Shown in pieces: positions 1 through 7,038 of a DNA stretch of 8,776 nucleotides; the first letter of the stretch is position 1, and every line of letters starts with the position of its first letter. A program made the translations under genes and the position numbers. The notes beneath the pieces are model-generated. The model was given only the letters and a program-made list of their open reading frames with translations, was not told the DNA's origin and ran no database searches. Origin of the DNA: Burkholderiales bacterium (GTDB lineage Bacteria; Pseudomonadota; Gammaproteobacteria; Burkholderiales; Usitatibacteraceae); assembly GCA_026786225.1 (NCBI GenBank), contig JAJAYN010000442.1:1-8776 (forward strand), read 5' to 3'.

Positions 1-1132
1 ATTCAAGCTGCCGTAATTCACGCCGGACAACTTCGTCGCGGGTACGGGAATTGCCCTGCACGTTTATTCGCCGCACATGTACGCGCCGACCCGGATCAAC
101 AAACATGGTGAACGACGCGGTCTTGTTTGCGCGATCAGGCTCGGGCACAGGATTGATGTTGGCAAAGGAGTAGCCATCGTTGCCGAGACGGTCGCTGATG
201 CGCTTCACAGAGTCGACAATTTTTTGCCGGGAAAACGTTTCGCCGGATTTGAACAACAGCAACGAACGCATTTCCTCTTCGGTAATCTTGAGTTCACCCT
301 GAAACTTGATATCGGCAATTTTGTATACCGGCCCCTCGGAAACATTGACCGTGATATAGATTTTTTCTTTGTCGGGCGTGATCGACACCTGAGTCGATTC
401 GATGTTGAACTCAAGGTAGCCGCGATTGAGGTAATACGATTTCAGCTTTTCGAGGTCACCCGAAAGTTTTTGTTTGGAATACTGATCGTCTTTCGTGAAC
501 CAGCTAAACCAGCCGCCTGTGGTGAGTTCAAACTCTTTCAGCAGGGTGGACTCGGAAAACGCGGACGCACCGATGATATTGATGTCTACAATTCTGGAAA
601 CTTCGCCTTCGTCAATGGTAAAGGTAAGCGAAATGCGATTGCGTTCCAACGGCGTAACGGTTGTCGTTACCTTTGCCGAGTAAAAACCGCGGCTGGTGTA
701 CTGTCGCTTGATCTCTTTCTCGGCGCGATCGAGCAGCGAACGATCAAAAATCTTCGCTTCCGATAGACCTGTGGCCTTTAAGCCGTCTTTCAGGTTGTCC
801 TTGGTAAACTCCTTGGCGCCGCTGATGTCGATCTGCGAAATGGCGGGCCGCTCAACCAGAAACACGATCAGCACGTCATTTTCAACTTCGAGTCGGACAT
901 CCGAATAAAACCCGGTCGCATAAAGCGCCTTGATGGCGGCAGCGGCCTTGTCATCATCCATGCTTTCGCCCACCTTGATGGGCAGATAGCTAAACACCGT
1001 GCCGGCCTCAGTGCGCTGTGCACCTTCGACACGAATATCTTTGACCACAAATGGTTGGATAGCGAAAGCGGCGGTGGAGAAAAAAGCGGCAAGTAAAGCC
1101 GAAAGCAATTTTGGGGTATTTTTGAAGCGCAT
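1..1132 (-). CDS. bamA: Outer-membrane protein assembly factor BamA, N-terminal part (cut by window edge)
   Basis: BamA is the central Omp85-family subunit of the BAM complex, which folds and inserts beta-barrel proteins into the outer membrane. Reading down from the ATG at 1132-1130 gives 377 codons without a stop, running off the left edge. Residues 1-24 form a Sec signal peptide (MRFKNTPKLL, then a hydrophobic stretch ending in AFA). They are followed by four POTRA domains (about 25-93, 94-174, 177-265 and 268-346) and the start of POTRA5 (RRVHVRRINVQGNSRTRDE, about 348-366). The transmembrane barrel lies outside the window. POTRA3 carries the TGGWFSWFTKDDQYSKQKL segment, which I associate with betaproteobacterial BamA. 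The gene begins 6 bp after the rseP stop, in the same reading frame. TGA-TAA-TTG-ATG is the junction, so upstream starts are excluded except for the TTG. No strong Shine-Dalgarno is visible, and translational coupling to rseP is likely. Identity is certain from domain order, signal peptide and neighbours. Confidence 0.97.
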   Translation of the reverse strand, partial: MRFKNTPKLLSALLAAFFSTAAFAIQPFVVKDIRVEGAQRTEAGTVFSYLPIKVGESMDDDKAAAAIKALYATGFYSDVRLEVENDVLIVFLVERPAISQIDISGAKEFTKDNLKDGLKATGLSEAKIFDRSLLDRAEKEIKRQYTSRGFYSAKVTTTVTPLERNRISLTFTIDEGEVSRIVDINIIGASAFSESTLLKEFELTTGGWFSWFTKDDQYSKQKLSGDLEKLKSYYLNRGYLEFNIESTQVSITPDKEKIYITVNVSEGPVYKIADIKFQGELKITEEEMRSLLLFKSGETFSRQKIVDSVKRISDRLGNDGYSFANINPVPEPDRANKTASFTMFVDPGRRVHVRRINVQGNSRTRDEVVRRELRQLE

Positions 1133-1138
1133 CAATTA

Positions 1139-2512
1139 TCAGCCGGTGACGAGGCGGTGTATGTCGTTGTAGAAGGCAAAAGCCGTTAAGCCGAGCAGCA
1201 ATGTAAGGCCGACCTGTTGGCCGATTTCCATCACTTTTTCCGAGACGGGACTGCCCTTGAGAATCTCGGCAATATAATACATCAACTGTCCCCCATCCAA
1301 GACGGGGATGGGCAGTAGATTGAGCACGCCGAGACTGATACTGATGAGTGCCAGAAACGTAACGTAAGGTATCCAGCCTAATTGCGCTGATTGCCCCGCA
1401 TAATCGGCTATCGTAATGGGTCCGGAGAGATTTTTCCAGGAGACATCCCCCGTCAGCATCCTGCCCATCATCTTCAGGCTAAAGATCGACATATCCCAAA
1501 CCTTCATCAATGCGCGGGGGATGGCATCGACTGGACCGTAACGCACGACGGTGCCAAGTTTTTCAACAATACTTCTGTCTACCCTCGGTTTTACACCAAT
1601 CCGTCCAAATGTCTTGGCATTTTCCGTGATGGATTCGGGTGTCACGGTCAAATTCATTTGTACGCCTGCGCGCATGACCACGAGTTCGGTCAGCTGTCCG
1701 GGCCGGGTGGAGATTTGTGTGACCAATGTCTCCCATCGATCCGTCAGCTTGCCTTGTACGGCGAGTACATGGTCCCCCGGCCGCAATCCGGCACGACTCG
1801 CGGCACTGCCCGGCACGATCTCATCGAGCACCGGCAACACTTTCATGCGGTAGGCAGATACGCCCACTTTGGCAAGAAAGTCCTTGTCCAGATCGTCCTT
1901 GCCTATCGAATCCAGATTGAGGCGCTTTTGCTGGCGGTGCCCGGTTGATTCCTCGACTTCAATCGTAACATCGGCGCGCTTTACGGCAGCCTCAAGTAAC
2001 GCGAGGCGTGCTTCGCTCCATGTTCTTACCGACTTGTCACCGACCTTGGTAACGAGGTCAAACTCGGCGAATCCGCCAGCCGCCGCCGGCGAGTTGGCTG
2101 CCGGTGCCGCAAGATACGGCTTGGTACCGGGCATGCCGGATACAAACAACGCCCAATACAGAAAAGCCGCCAGCATGAAGTTGGCTGCCGGTCCGGCGAG
2201 TACGATAAAAATGCGCTGCCAAACGGTTTTATTGTTGAAGGCGCGTGTCGTGTCGGCCGAATCCGCGCTGCCATCACGCTCATCCGCCATCTTCACATAG
2301 CCGCCTAACGGCAGCACGCCGATTACCCATTCGGTTTGATCGACACCGGCTTTCTTCAACCACAAAGGCCGACCAAAGCCAATTGAAAAACGCAGAATTT
2401 TCACATCGCACCAGCGCGCCGCCCAATAGTGACCAAGCTCATGGATGGTCACGAGGAGGCCAATGGCGAGGGCGAATGCGGCGATGGTAGTGAGAAACGA
2501 ATAGAACGACAT
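1139..2512 (-). CDS. rseP: RIP metalloprotease RseP (site-2 protease, regulator of sigma-E)
   Basis: This inner-membrane zinc protease makes the second cut in anti-sigma factor RseA during the envelope stress response and also clears remnant signal peptides (family knowledge). The protein has 457 residues, against about 450 in E. coli. The zinc site HELGH is at residues 24-28 in the first membrane segment, with H24 and H28 as ligands and E25 as catalytic base. The third ligand is D406 in the NLLPIPVLDGG motif (398-408) near the C-terminus. Two periplasmic PDZ domains lie between: a diverged first one (about 130-215) and a clear second one (about 225-295, with PGSAASRAGLRPGD). Hydrophobic segments are at about 8-23, 100-125, 380-400 and 428-449. 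The start is ATG 2512-2510. Its Shine-Dalgarno is weak, the best candidate being a GAGA about 14 nt upstream. The gene sits 27 bp after dxr and 6 bp before bamA. All active-site residues are intact. Confidence 0.97.
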   Translation of the reverse strand: MSFYSFLTTIAAFALAIGLLVTIHELGHYWAARWCDVKILRFSIGFGRPLWLKKAGVDQTEWVIGVLPLGGYVKMADERDGSADSADTTRAFNNKTVWQRIFIVLAGPAANFMLAAFLYWALFVSGMPGTKPYLAAPAANSPAAAGGFAEFDLVTKVGDKSVRTWSEARLALLEAAVKRADVTIEVEESTGHRQQKRLNLDSIGKDDLDKDFLAKVGVSAYRMKVLPVLDEIVPGSAASRAGLRPGDHVLAVQGKLTDRWETLVTQISTRPGQLTELVVMRAGVQMNLTVTPESITENAKTFGRIGVKPRVDRSIVEKLGTVVRYGPVDAIPRALMKVWDMSIFSLKMMGRMLTGDVSWKNLSGPITIADYAGQSAQLGWIPYVTFLALISISLGVLNLLPIPVLDGGQLMYYIAEILKGSPVSEKVMEIGQQVGLTLLLGLTAFAFYNDIHRLVTG

Positions 2513-2539
2513 TGTCAGTACTGGTCTCGTGCGAAAAGG

Positions 2540-3745
2540 CTATGTGGCCGCTGTGCGTTGGAGGGAGAAACTCGTCATTCGTTCACGCGCCGCGTGGCGG
2601 GCGCCCGTATCGGCGTCAAGAATGTCAGCCAACGTTGTAGCAGTGGCAATCGTCGTGCTGCCGAGGACGTCTTCAATCACATGTGGAATATCAGTGAATC
2701 CAAGCGTGCCATTCAGGAATGCGTCGACAGCAACTTCATTGGCGGCATTGAGCACGGCCGGCGCGGTACCGCCGAGCCGCAGGGCATCGTATGCCAGTCG
2801 TACACACGGAAACCGCGCCGTATCCATCGCAACAAATTCGAGATTGCCCGCCTTGGCGAGGTCTAGCGCGCCTACACCAGCGTCAATACGATCAGGAAAA
2901 CCCAACCCATAGGCTATCGGCGTGCGCATGTCCGGGTTACCCAACTGGGCGATTACCGAGCCGTCCAGATATTCAACCATCGAGTGGACGATACTTTGTG
3001 GATGCAATACGACTTCGATCATGTCTGCGGGCGCGTTGAACAACCAGTGTGCCTCGATTACTTCCAGGCCCTTGTTCATCATGGTCGCGGAGTCGACGGA
3101 AATTTTGCGCTCCATCACCCAATTTGGATGATTGCAAGCCTGGTCCGGCGTGACGCTGTGAAGCTCGCTCACAGGCCTGGTGCGAAACGGGCCACCGGAC
3201 GCGGTGAGAATTATTTTTCGCACGCCAACATTGGATAGACCGGCGGCAAAGTGGCGCGGCAAGGACTGGAAGATCGCATTGTGTTCGCTATCAATTGGCA
3301 GCAGCGTGGCACCGTTATCGCGCACTGCATTCATGAAAATTCCTCCAGCCATCACCAGTGCTTCCTTGTTGGCAAGCAGTACGGTCTTGCCGGCACGCGC
3401 AGCCGCGAGCGACGACGACAAGCCAGCGGCCCCGACGATAGCCGCCATCACGACGTCGGTATTGACATGCGCCGCGATATCCGAGAGGGCGTTGTCGCCG
3501 GATAACACTTCCGTCTCACAACCACTGGCCTTCAACCGCTTGCGCAAAATCTCGGCGGGCAGCGCGTCGGGCAATGCCGCAAAACGCGGGCGAAATTTCT
3601 CGCATTGCAGTGCAAGCTCTTCTATTCGCGAACATGCAGAAAGCGCAAAAACACGAAAGCGATCAGGGTGCCTTGCGACGACATCCAGCGTATTGACGCC
3701 GATGGACCCTGTGGAGCCAAGTATTGTGACGCTTCGAAGGCTCAT
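2540..3745 (-). CDS. dxr: 1-deoxy-D-xylulose 5-phosphate reductoisomerase (Dxr/IspC)
   Basis: Dxr catalyses the first committed step of the MEP isoprenoid pathway: NADPH-dependent conversion of DXP to 2-C-methyl-D-erythritol 4-phosphate, with a divalent metal, in the cytoplasm. The 401-residue length is normal. Visible motifs are the NADPH-binding GSTGSIG (10-16), ANKEALVMAG (125-134), the metal-binding LLPIDSEHN (D152, E154), TASGGPFR (181-188), HPNW (206-209), SVDSATMMNKGLEVIEAHW (216-234, with E228 the likely third metal ligand) and GNPDMRTPIAYG (269-280). The C-terminal helical domain is complete. The start is ATG 3745-3743, only 4 bp after the cdsA stop. A GAGG Shine-Dalgarno (plus-strand 3756-3759) lies inside the last cdsA codons with 10 nt spacing, so the two are probably translationally coupled. 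The product supplies the pathway that ends in UppS, encoded two genes upstream. In E. coli dxr comes before uppS; here it comes after cdsA. Confidence 0.98.
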   Translation of the reverse strand: MSLRSVTILGSTGSIGVNTLDVVARHPDRFRVFALSACSRIEELALQCEKFRPRFAALPDALPAEILRKRLKASGCETEVLSGDNALSDIAAHVNTDVVMAAIVGAAGLSSSLAAARAGKTVLLANKEALVMAGGIFMNAVRDNGATLLPIDSEHNAIFQSLPRHFAAGLSNVGVRKIILTASGGPFRTRPVSELHSVTPDQACNHPNWVMERKISVDSATMMNKGLEVIEAHWLFNAPADMIEVVLHPQSIVHSMVEYLDGSVIAQLGNPDMRTPIAYGLGFPDRIDAGVGALDLAKAGNLEFVAMDTARFPCVRLAYDALRLGGTAPAVLNAANEVAVDAFLNGTLGFTDIPHVIEDVLGSTTIATATTLADILDADTGARHAARERMTSFSLQRTAAT

Positions 3746-3749
3746 GGAT

Positions 3750-4607
3750 TCATGCCCTCGCCAGCAACAGCAAGTACAGGCCAGCGACAGGTAACGTCGA
3801 CGTCAATGCGTCGATACGATCGAGAATCCCGCCATGTCGAGGCAGCAAGTTGCTGGAGTCTTTCATCCCGGCACCGCGCTTCATCCACGATTCAAACAAG
3901 TCCCCAACGACTGACAACAGTGCGAGTACAACAAAGAAAGAAAATAGCACGACAAGATTTGACCGCAGTTCTTGCGCCCAAACATGGTTGCCAATAAAGC
4001 TGCTGGCCATGAGGCTTTGCCAAACAAAAAAATATGCGCCTACGCCGACGATACCGCCAATCGCGCCTTCGAGCGTTTTACCGGGACTGATTTCCGGCGC
4101 GAGTTTGTTTCTTCCAAACCGCTTGCCAACAAAATACGCGGCGGTATCGGCGACCCAGACGATTGCGGCGAATGTGAGCAACAGCCAGGGACTGATGTCG
4201 CGCAAAAACAGCAGCGCCAGCCAGGTTGGGAAAACCACAATCCAGCCGACGAGACCAAGAAACCAGCTAGCCTTTGGCCGCCATAATTTCAATAGCCAAA
4301 TGGGTGCCGCAAACACCCAGAACGCTGTGGCGATCACAAATCCTGAGAACGCCAACTGGCTGAACGAAATGCCGAACAGTTGCCCGTGGTGATAGGCGTA
4401 GAACGTCAGTGCGGAAAATAGAAGCGATAGTCCCAGATAAGCCTTTGAACCGAACGCTGAAAAACGACAAAACCGGCCCCATTCCCAGCAGGCCAGAAAC
4501 GCAACGCAAAACGTGAACACACCCCATGCCCAACCTGGGAAAAGGAATAGTGCGACATTCGTGATCGAAAAAATCACCAGCGCGGTAATGACGCGAGTCT
4601 TCAGCAC
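3750..4607 (-). CDS. cdsA: Phosphatidate cytidylyltransferase (CDP-diglyceride synthase)
   Basis: CdsA is an integral inner-membrane enzyme that turns phosphatidic acid and CTP into CDP-diacylglycerol, the branch point for all major phospholipids. The protein has 285 residues. The full family signature is present at residues 240-266, from SWMKRGAGMKD through HGG to LDRID, with the conserved KR, KD and D-R-x-D residues. A second conserved block, WVADTAAYFVGKRFG (151-165) followed by ISPGKTLEG (173-181), is also there. Around seven or eight hydrophobic segments span the chain (for example 7-24, 26-42, 57-73, 83-106, 117-135, 140-160, 182-200 and 216-235). The start codon is GTG (4607-4605). An in-frame TAA lies 15 nt upstream with no ATG between, and the resulting MLKTRVITAL is a typical CdsA N-terminus. 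No good Shine-Dalgarno is visible. The gene starts 40 bp after uppS and ends 4 bp before dxr. Confidence 0.97.
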   Translation of the reverse strand: MLKTRVITALVIFSITNVALFLFPGWAWGVFTFCVAFLACWEWGRFCRFSAFGSKAYLGLSLLFSALTFYAYHHGQLFGISFSQLAFSGFVIATAFWVFAAPIWLLKLWRPKASWFLGLVGWIVVFPTWLALLFLRDISPWLLLTFAAIVWVADTAAYFVGKRFGRNKLAPEISPGKTLEGAIGGIVGVGAYFFVWQSLMASSFIGNHVWAQELRSNLVVLFSFFVVLALLSVVGDLFESWMKRGAGMKDSSNLLPRHGGILDRIDALTSTLPVAGLYLLLLARA

Positions 4608-4647
4608 GATGGCGGCCAGAGATTACGGCGTCGAGGCGAGAATCAAG

Positions 4648-5478
4648 CTAGGCCGCCGTGGCACTGGTAATGTGCCCGGCCGATGCCAGCTGCTCGCTGG
4701 TGCGACCGAAACGGCGCTCACGCCGCCGATAGGAATCAATGGCCTTCATGAGACTGACACGACCGAAGTCCGGCCAGAGTTCCTGGGTGAAATGGAATTC
4801 GGTATACGCGAGTTGCCAGAGGAGGAAATTGCTCACTCGCTCTTCGCCACCGGTACGGATGAAGAGATCCGGCTCGGGCGCATATGCCATGGACAGATGC
4901 TGCGCCAATTCTACTTCGCTTATTTTTTGAAACTCGTCTACTGGCGTGCCTTCTGGAGCATTTATGCCCTGTGAGGCGCGCGAATGCTGGAGTTTCTCCA
5001 TTTGCGCTTTATTGGCAGCCTGCAAAATATCCCAGCGGCCACCGTAATTTGCCGCGACGGTCAACGTAAGTTTGGTGTGATCTTTGGTCAGCTCTTCCCC
5101 GCGCGCGATGAGCTCACGAATTCGTACATCGAACGGTGACAAATCGCCAATGACTTTGAAGCGCACCAGATTTTCGTGCAATTTTGCGACTTCATTCTCA
5201 AGCGCGCGCATAAATAATTGCATCAGTACCGACACCTCGTCAGCAGGTCGGCGCCAGTTTTCACTGGAGAACGCGAACAACGTCAAGTATTGAATGCCCA
5301 ACTCACCGCAGGCGGTGACCGTTTCTCTCACCGCACTCACACCGCGTTTGTGTCCCGCCACGCGCGGCATAAAACGCTGCTTGGCCCAGCGGCCGTTACC
5401 ATCCATGATGATCGCAACATGCCTCGGCATATCACCGACTTCAGGAATTGTCTGGGTGGAGCTCTTATGCATTTTCAC
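4648..5478 (-). CDS. uppS: Di-trans,poly-cis-undecaprenyl-diphosphate synthase (isoprenyl transferase UppS)
   Basis: UppS is a cytoplasmic cis-prenyltransferase. It adds eight isopentenyl units to farnesyl diphosphate to give the C55 carrier used for peptidoglycan and surface polysaccharides. Visible motifs are HVAIIMDGNGRWAK (20-33, with catalytic D26), GHKRG (42-46), FAFSSENWRRP (68-78), ANYGGRWD (143-150) and RTGGEERVSNFLLWQLAYTE (208-227, which holds the diphosphate-binding arginines and a metal-binding glutamate). At 276 residues it is longer than the E. coli enzyme (about 253). The extra length comes from the N-terminus and a loop of roughly 14 residues between GGRWD and the RTGGE block (about 155-190). 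The longest start is GTG 5478-5476; an ATG two codons later (5472-5470) is equally possible, and neither has a clear Shine-Dalgarno. The gene begins 23 bp after frr. Confidence 0.97.
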   Translation of the reverse strand: MKMHKSSTQTIPEVGDMPRHVAIIMDGNGRWAKQRFMPRVAGHKRGVSAVRETVTACGELGIQYLTLFAFSSENWRRPADEVSVLMQLFMRALENEVAKLHENLVRFKVIGDLSPFDVRIRELIARGEELTKDHTKLTLTVAANYGGRWDILQAANKAQMEKLQHSRASQGINAPEGTPVDEFQKISEVELAQHLSMAYAPEPDLFIRTGGEERVSNFLLWQLAYTEFHFTQELWPDFGRVSLMKAIDSYRRRERRFGRTSEQLASAGHITSATAA

Positions 5479-5501
5479 GTGACAAGATGTTGTGTGGCGG
5501 C

Positions 5502-6062
5502 CTAGACCGACATCAACTCTTTTTCCTTTTCGGCAACGGCGTGATCGACATCCTTGATAATCCGGTCCGTCAGCTTTTGCACGTCTTCCTGCGCACGCTT
5601 TTCATCGTCCTCTGGGATCGCTTTTGCCTTGAGCGCGTCTTTGAGCGCGGTGTTGGCATCGCGGCGGATATTGCGAATGGCGACCTTCGCATGTTCGCCG
5701 TCGCTTTTCACGACTTTGGCGAGTTCCTTGCGCCGCTCTTCGGTCAGCGGTGGCATGGGCACACGTATTGCGTCGCCGGCGGAGGTGGGGTTGAGACCAA
5801 GGCCGGAGTCGCGAATGGCTTTTTCGATGTTTGCCGCAAGCTTCTTTTCCCACGGCTGGACAGTGATGGTACGCGCATCAGTCAATGTCACATTGGCGAC
5901 CTGCTTCAAGCCCATCATCGTGCCGTAATAGTCCACTTGAATGTGGTCCAGCAGGCCGGTATGCGCGCGCCCCGTGCGCACCTTGGCCAGATCGTTCTTC
6001 AACGTATCCAGCGACTTGCCCATCTTTTGTTCGGATTGCTTTTTCAAGTCTGCAATGTTCAT
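5502..6062 (-). CDS. frr: Ribosome recycling factor
   Basis: RRF acts with EF-G to split post-termination ribosomes from mRNA in the cytoplasm. The protein has 186 residues (185 in E. coli) and covers the whole family: an N-terminal helix MNIADLKKQSEQKM, KVRTGRAHTGLLD (27-39), VQPWEKK (68-74), VPMPPLTEERRKEL (101-114) and KVAIRNIRRDAN (126-137, with the conserved arginines used in ribosome binding). The start chosen is ATG 6062-6060, because a GGAG Shine-Dalgarno (plus-strand 6070-6073) sits 7 nt upstream and the N-terminus then aligns with the family. A TTG five codons further upstream would place that Shine-Dalgarno inside the coding region and is rejected. The stop TAG is 23 bp from uppS. 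The 166-bp gap upstream carries the palindromic element described separately, so frr may have its own promoter or processed 5' end. Confidence 0.98.
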   Translation of the reverse strand: MNIADLKKQSEQKMGKSLDTLKNDLAKVRTGRAHTGLLDHIQVDYYGTMMGLKQVANVTLTDARTITVQPWEKKLAANIEKAIRDSGLGLNPTSAGDAIRVPMPPLTEERRKELAKVVKSDGEHAKVAIRNIRRDANTALKDALKAKAIPEDDEKRAQEDVQKLTDRIIKDVDHAVAEKEKELMSV

Positions 6063-6069
6063 TCGCTTA

Positions 6070-6073
6070 CTCC
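6070..6073 (-). promoter_or_regulatory. Ribosome binding site of frr
   Basis: On the minus strand, GGAG is followed by 7 nt and then the ATG at 6062. This is the clearest Shine-Dalgarno in the downstream operon. It decides the frr start against the upstream in-frame TTG at 6077. Confidence 0.8.
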
Positions 6074-6086
6074 ACAATAATGCGCC

Positions 6087-6229
6087 ATGGCGTTTCTAAA
6101 AATTCAATTTTCTATGCGGGGCCAGGCGCGGGCATAAAATTCTGACGACGCATATGTTTGACATATCAGGAGAAATTTTATGTGGGCCACGACGCATCGC
6201 GACGAAAAGCGGGTTTTTAGAAATGCCAT
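6087..6229. repeat. 143-bp palindromic element with 16-bp inverted ends, between pyrH and frr
   Basis: The left end 6087-6102 (ATGGCGTTTCTAAAAA) and the right end 6214-6229 (TTTTTAGAAATGCCAT) are inverted copies matching at 15 of 16 positions. Inside, 6133-6141 (CATAAAATT) and 6174-6182 (AATTTTATG) form a perfect 9-bp inverted pair. A 5-bp pair (6152-6156 and 6162-6166) lies at the core. All three pairs are centred within about 1.5 bp of position 6158, so the unit is one nested imperfect palindrome. A 9-bp direct repeat ACGACGCAT is at 6145-6153 and 6189-6197. The right end overlaps the last base of the pyrH stop codon; the left end is 24 bp from the frr start codon. It has no coding capacity for a transposase. 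It resembles a MITE or other small dispersed palindrome, or it may be a local structured RNA that folds when the pyrH-frr transcript is made. The symmetry is seen directly; the mobile origin is inference. Confidence 0.7.
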
Positions 6230-6945
6230 CAAGCGTGTACCAGTGTACCTTCATCTTCACCCATCACGACTCTTTTGAGCGCCCCCTGCTTGAAGATCGA
6301 AAACACATTGATCGGTAATTTCTGATCACGGCACAACGCGATGGCGGTGGCATCCATCACTTTCAAATTCTTGATCATGACCTCATCAAACGTAAGCTGA
6401 TGATAGCGCGTCGCCGTTTTATCCGTCTTCGGGTCAGCCGTGTAAACACCATCGACCTTGGTCGCCTTCAGGACGATTTCGGCCTCCATTTCGCGACCGC
6501 GCAATGCCGCTGCCGTATCGGTCGTAAAGAAAGGATTGCCGGTGCCTGCCGCGAACACCACGACCTTGCCTTCTTCGAGGTAGCGCATGGTTTTGCCGCG
6601 AATATAGGGCTCGACCACCGGTTCGATATTGATGGCCGATTGTATGCGCGGCGTCAGGCCTGCTTTTGAAAGCGCGTCCTGCAATGCGAGCGAATTGATG
6701 ACCGTGGCCAGCATGCCCATGTAGTCGGCAGTTGCACGGTCCATCCCGGCGGCGCTTGTGGACACACCGCGAAAAATATTGCCCCCGCCGATGACGATGC
6801 CCATCGCCACCCCCATATCGGAAACTTCCTTGATCTCCCCGACGATGCGCTCGATGGTCGGCCGGTTGATGCCGAACGCGTCATCACCCATCAACGCTTC
6901 GCCGGACAACTTGAGGAGGATACGTTGATACTTGGGTTTCATCAT
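6229..6945 (-). CDS. pyrH: UMP kinase (uridylate kinase PyrH)
   Basis: PyrH phosphorylates UMP to UDP with ATP. It is an essential cytoplasmic hexamer of the amino-acid-kinase family, typically activated by GTP and inhibited by UTP. The protein has 238 residues, the usual length. Motifs are the phosphate-binding KLSGEALMG (12-20), GIVIGGGNIFRG (49-60), MDRATADYMGMLATVIN (68-84, UMP-site aspartate and the conserved helix), AAGTGNPFFTTDTAA (132-146) and KATKVDGVYTADP (160-172). The start has two consecutive ATG codons (6945-6943 and 6942-6940). A minus-strand AAGAG lies 2 nt before the first and 5 nt before the second, so the second may be the real start. The gene is set apart from tsf by 251 bp and from frr by 166 bp, more isolated than the genes downstream of frr. 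Confidence 0.98.
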   Translation of the reverse strand: MMKPKYQRILLKLSGEALMGDDAFGINRPTIERIVGEIKEVSDMGVAMGIVIGGGNIFRGVSTSAAGMDRATADYMGMLATVINSLALQDALSKAGLTPRIQSAINIEPVVEPYIRGKTMRYLEEGKVVVFAAGTGNPFFTTDTAAALRGREMEAEIVLKATKVDGVYTADPKTDKTATRYHQLTFDEVMIKNLKVMDATAIALCRDQKLPINVFSIFKQGALKRVVMGEDEGTLVHA

Positions 6946-7038
6946 GGCTCTTGTCCGGGTTTTCCCCTCTCCCGTTCAACGCAAGACATGCATCATTCGG
7001 GCTGAAGGTGCGGTAACGCTTCAAAAGTCTGAACGCAG

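Noticed and set aside
77..766. 229-codon plus-strand frame opposite bamA
   Set aside because: It lies fully antisense to the bamA POTRA-coding region, shows no recognisable motif, and the minus-strand frame gives a clean BamA through the same bases.
868..1092. 74-codon minus-strand frame at the start of bamA
   Set aside because: It is out of frame with BamA. The in-frame reading from 1132 gives the signal peptide and POTRA1.
3180..3794. 204-codon plus-strand frame opposite dxr
   Set aside because: It is antisense to the conserved dxr motifs. The low stop density follows from codon bias on the opposite strand.
6063..6077. Longer frr with a TTG start at 6077
   Set aside because: It would place the GGAG Shine-Dalgarno inside the coding region and add five residues not typical of RRF.
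5448..6080. 210-codon plus-strand frame opposite frr
   Set aside because: It covers frr antisense. The minus strand encodes a complete RRF with a proper ribosome site, and the plus-strand frame shows no family features.
6158..6163. TTGACA on the plus strand as a promoter for the small antisense frame
   Set aside because: A -10 at normal spacing would fall at about 6180 and transcription would start after the ATG, so it cannot serve that frame. No good -10 is present either.
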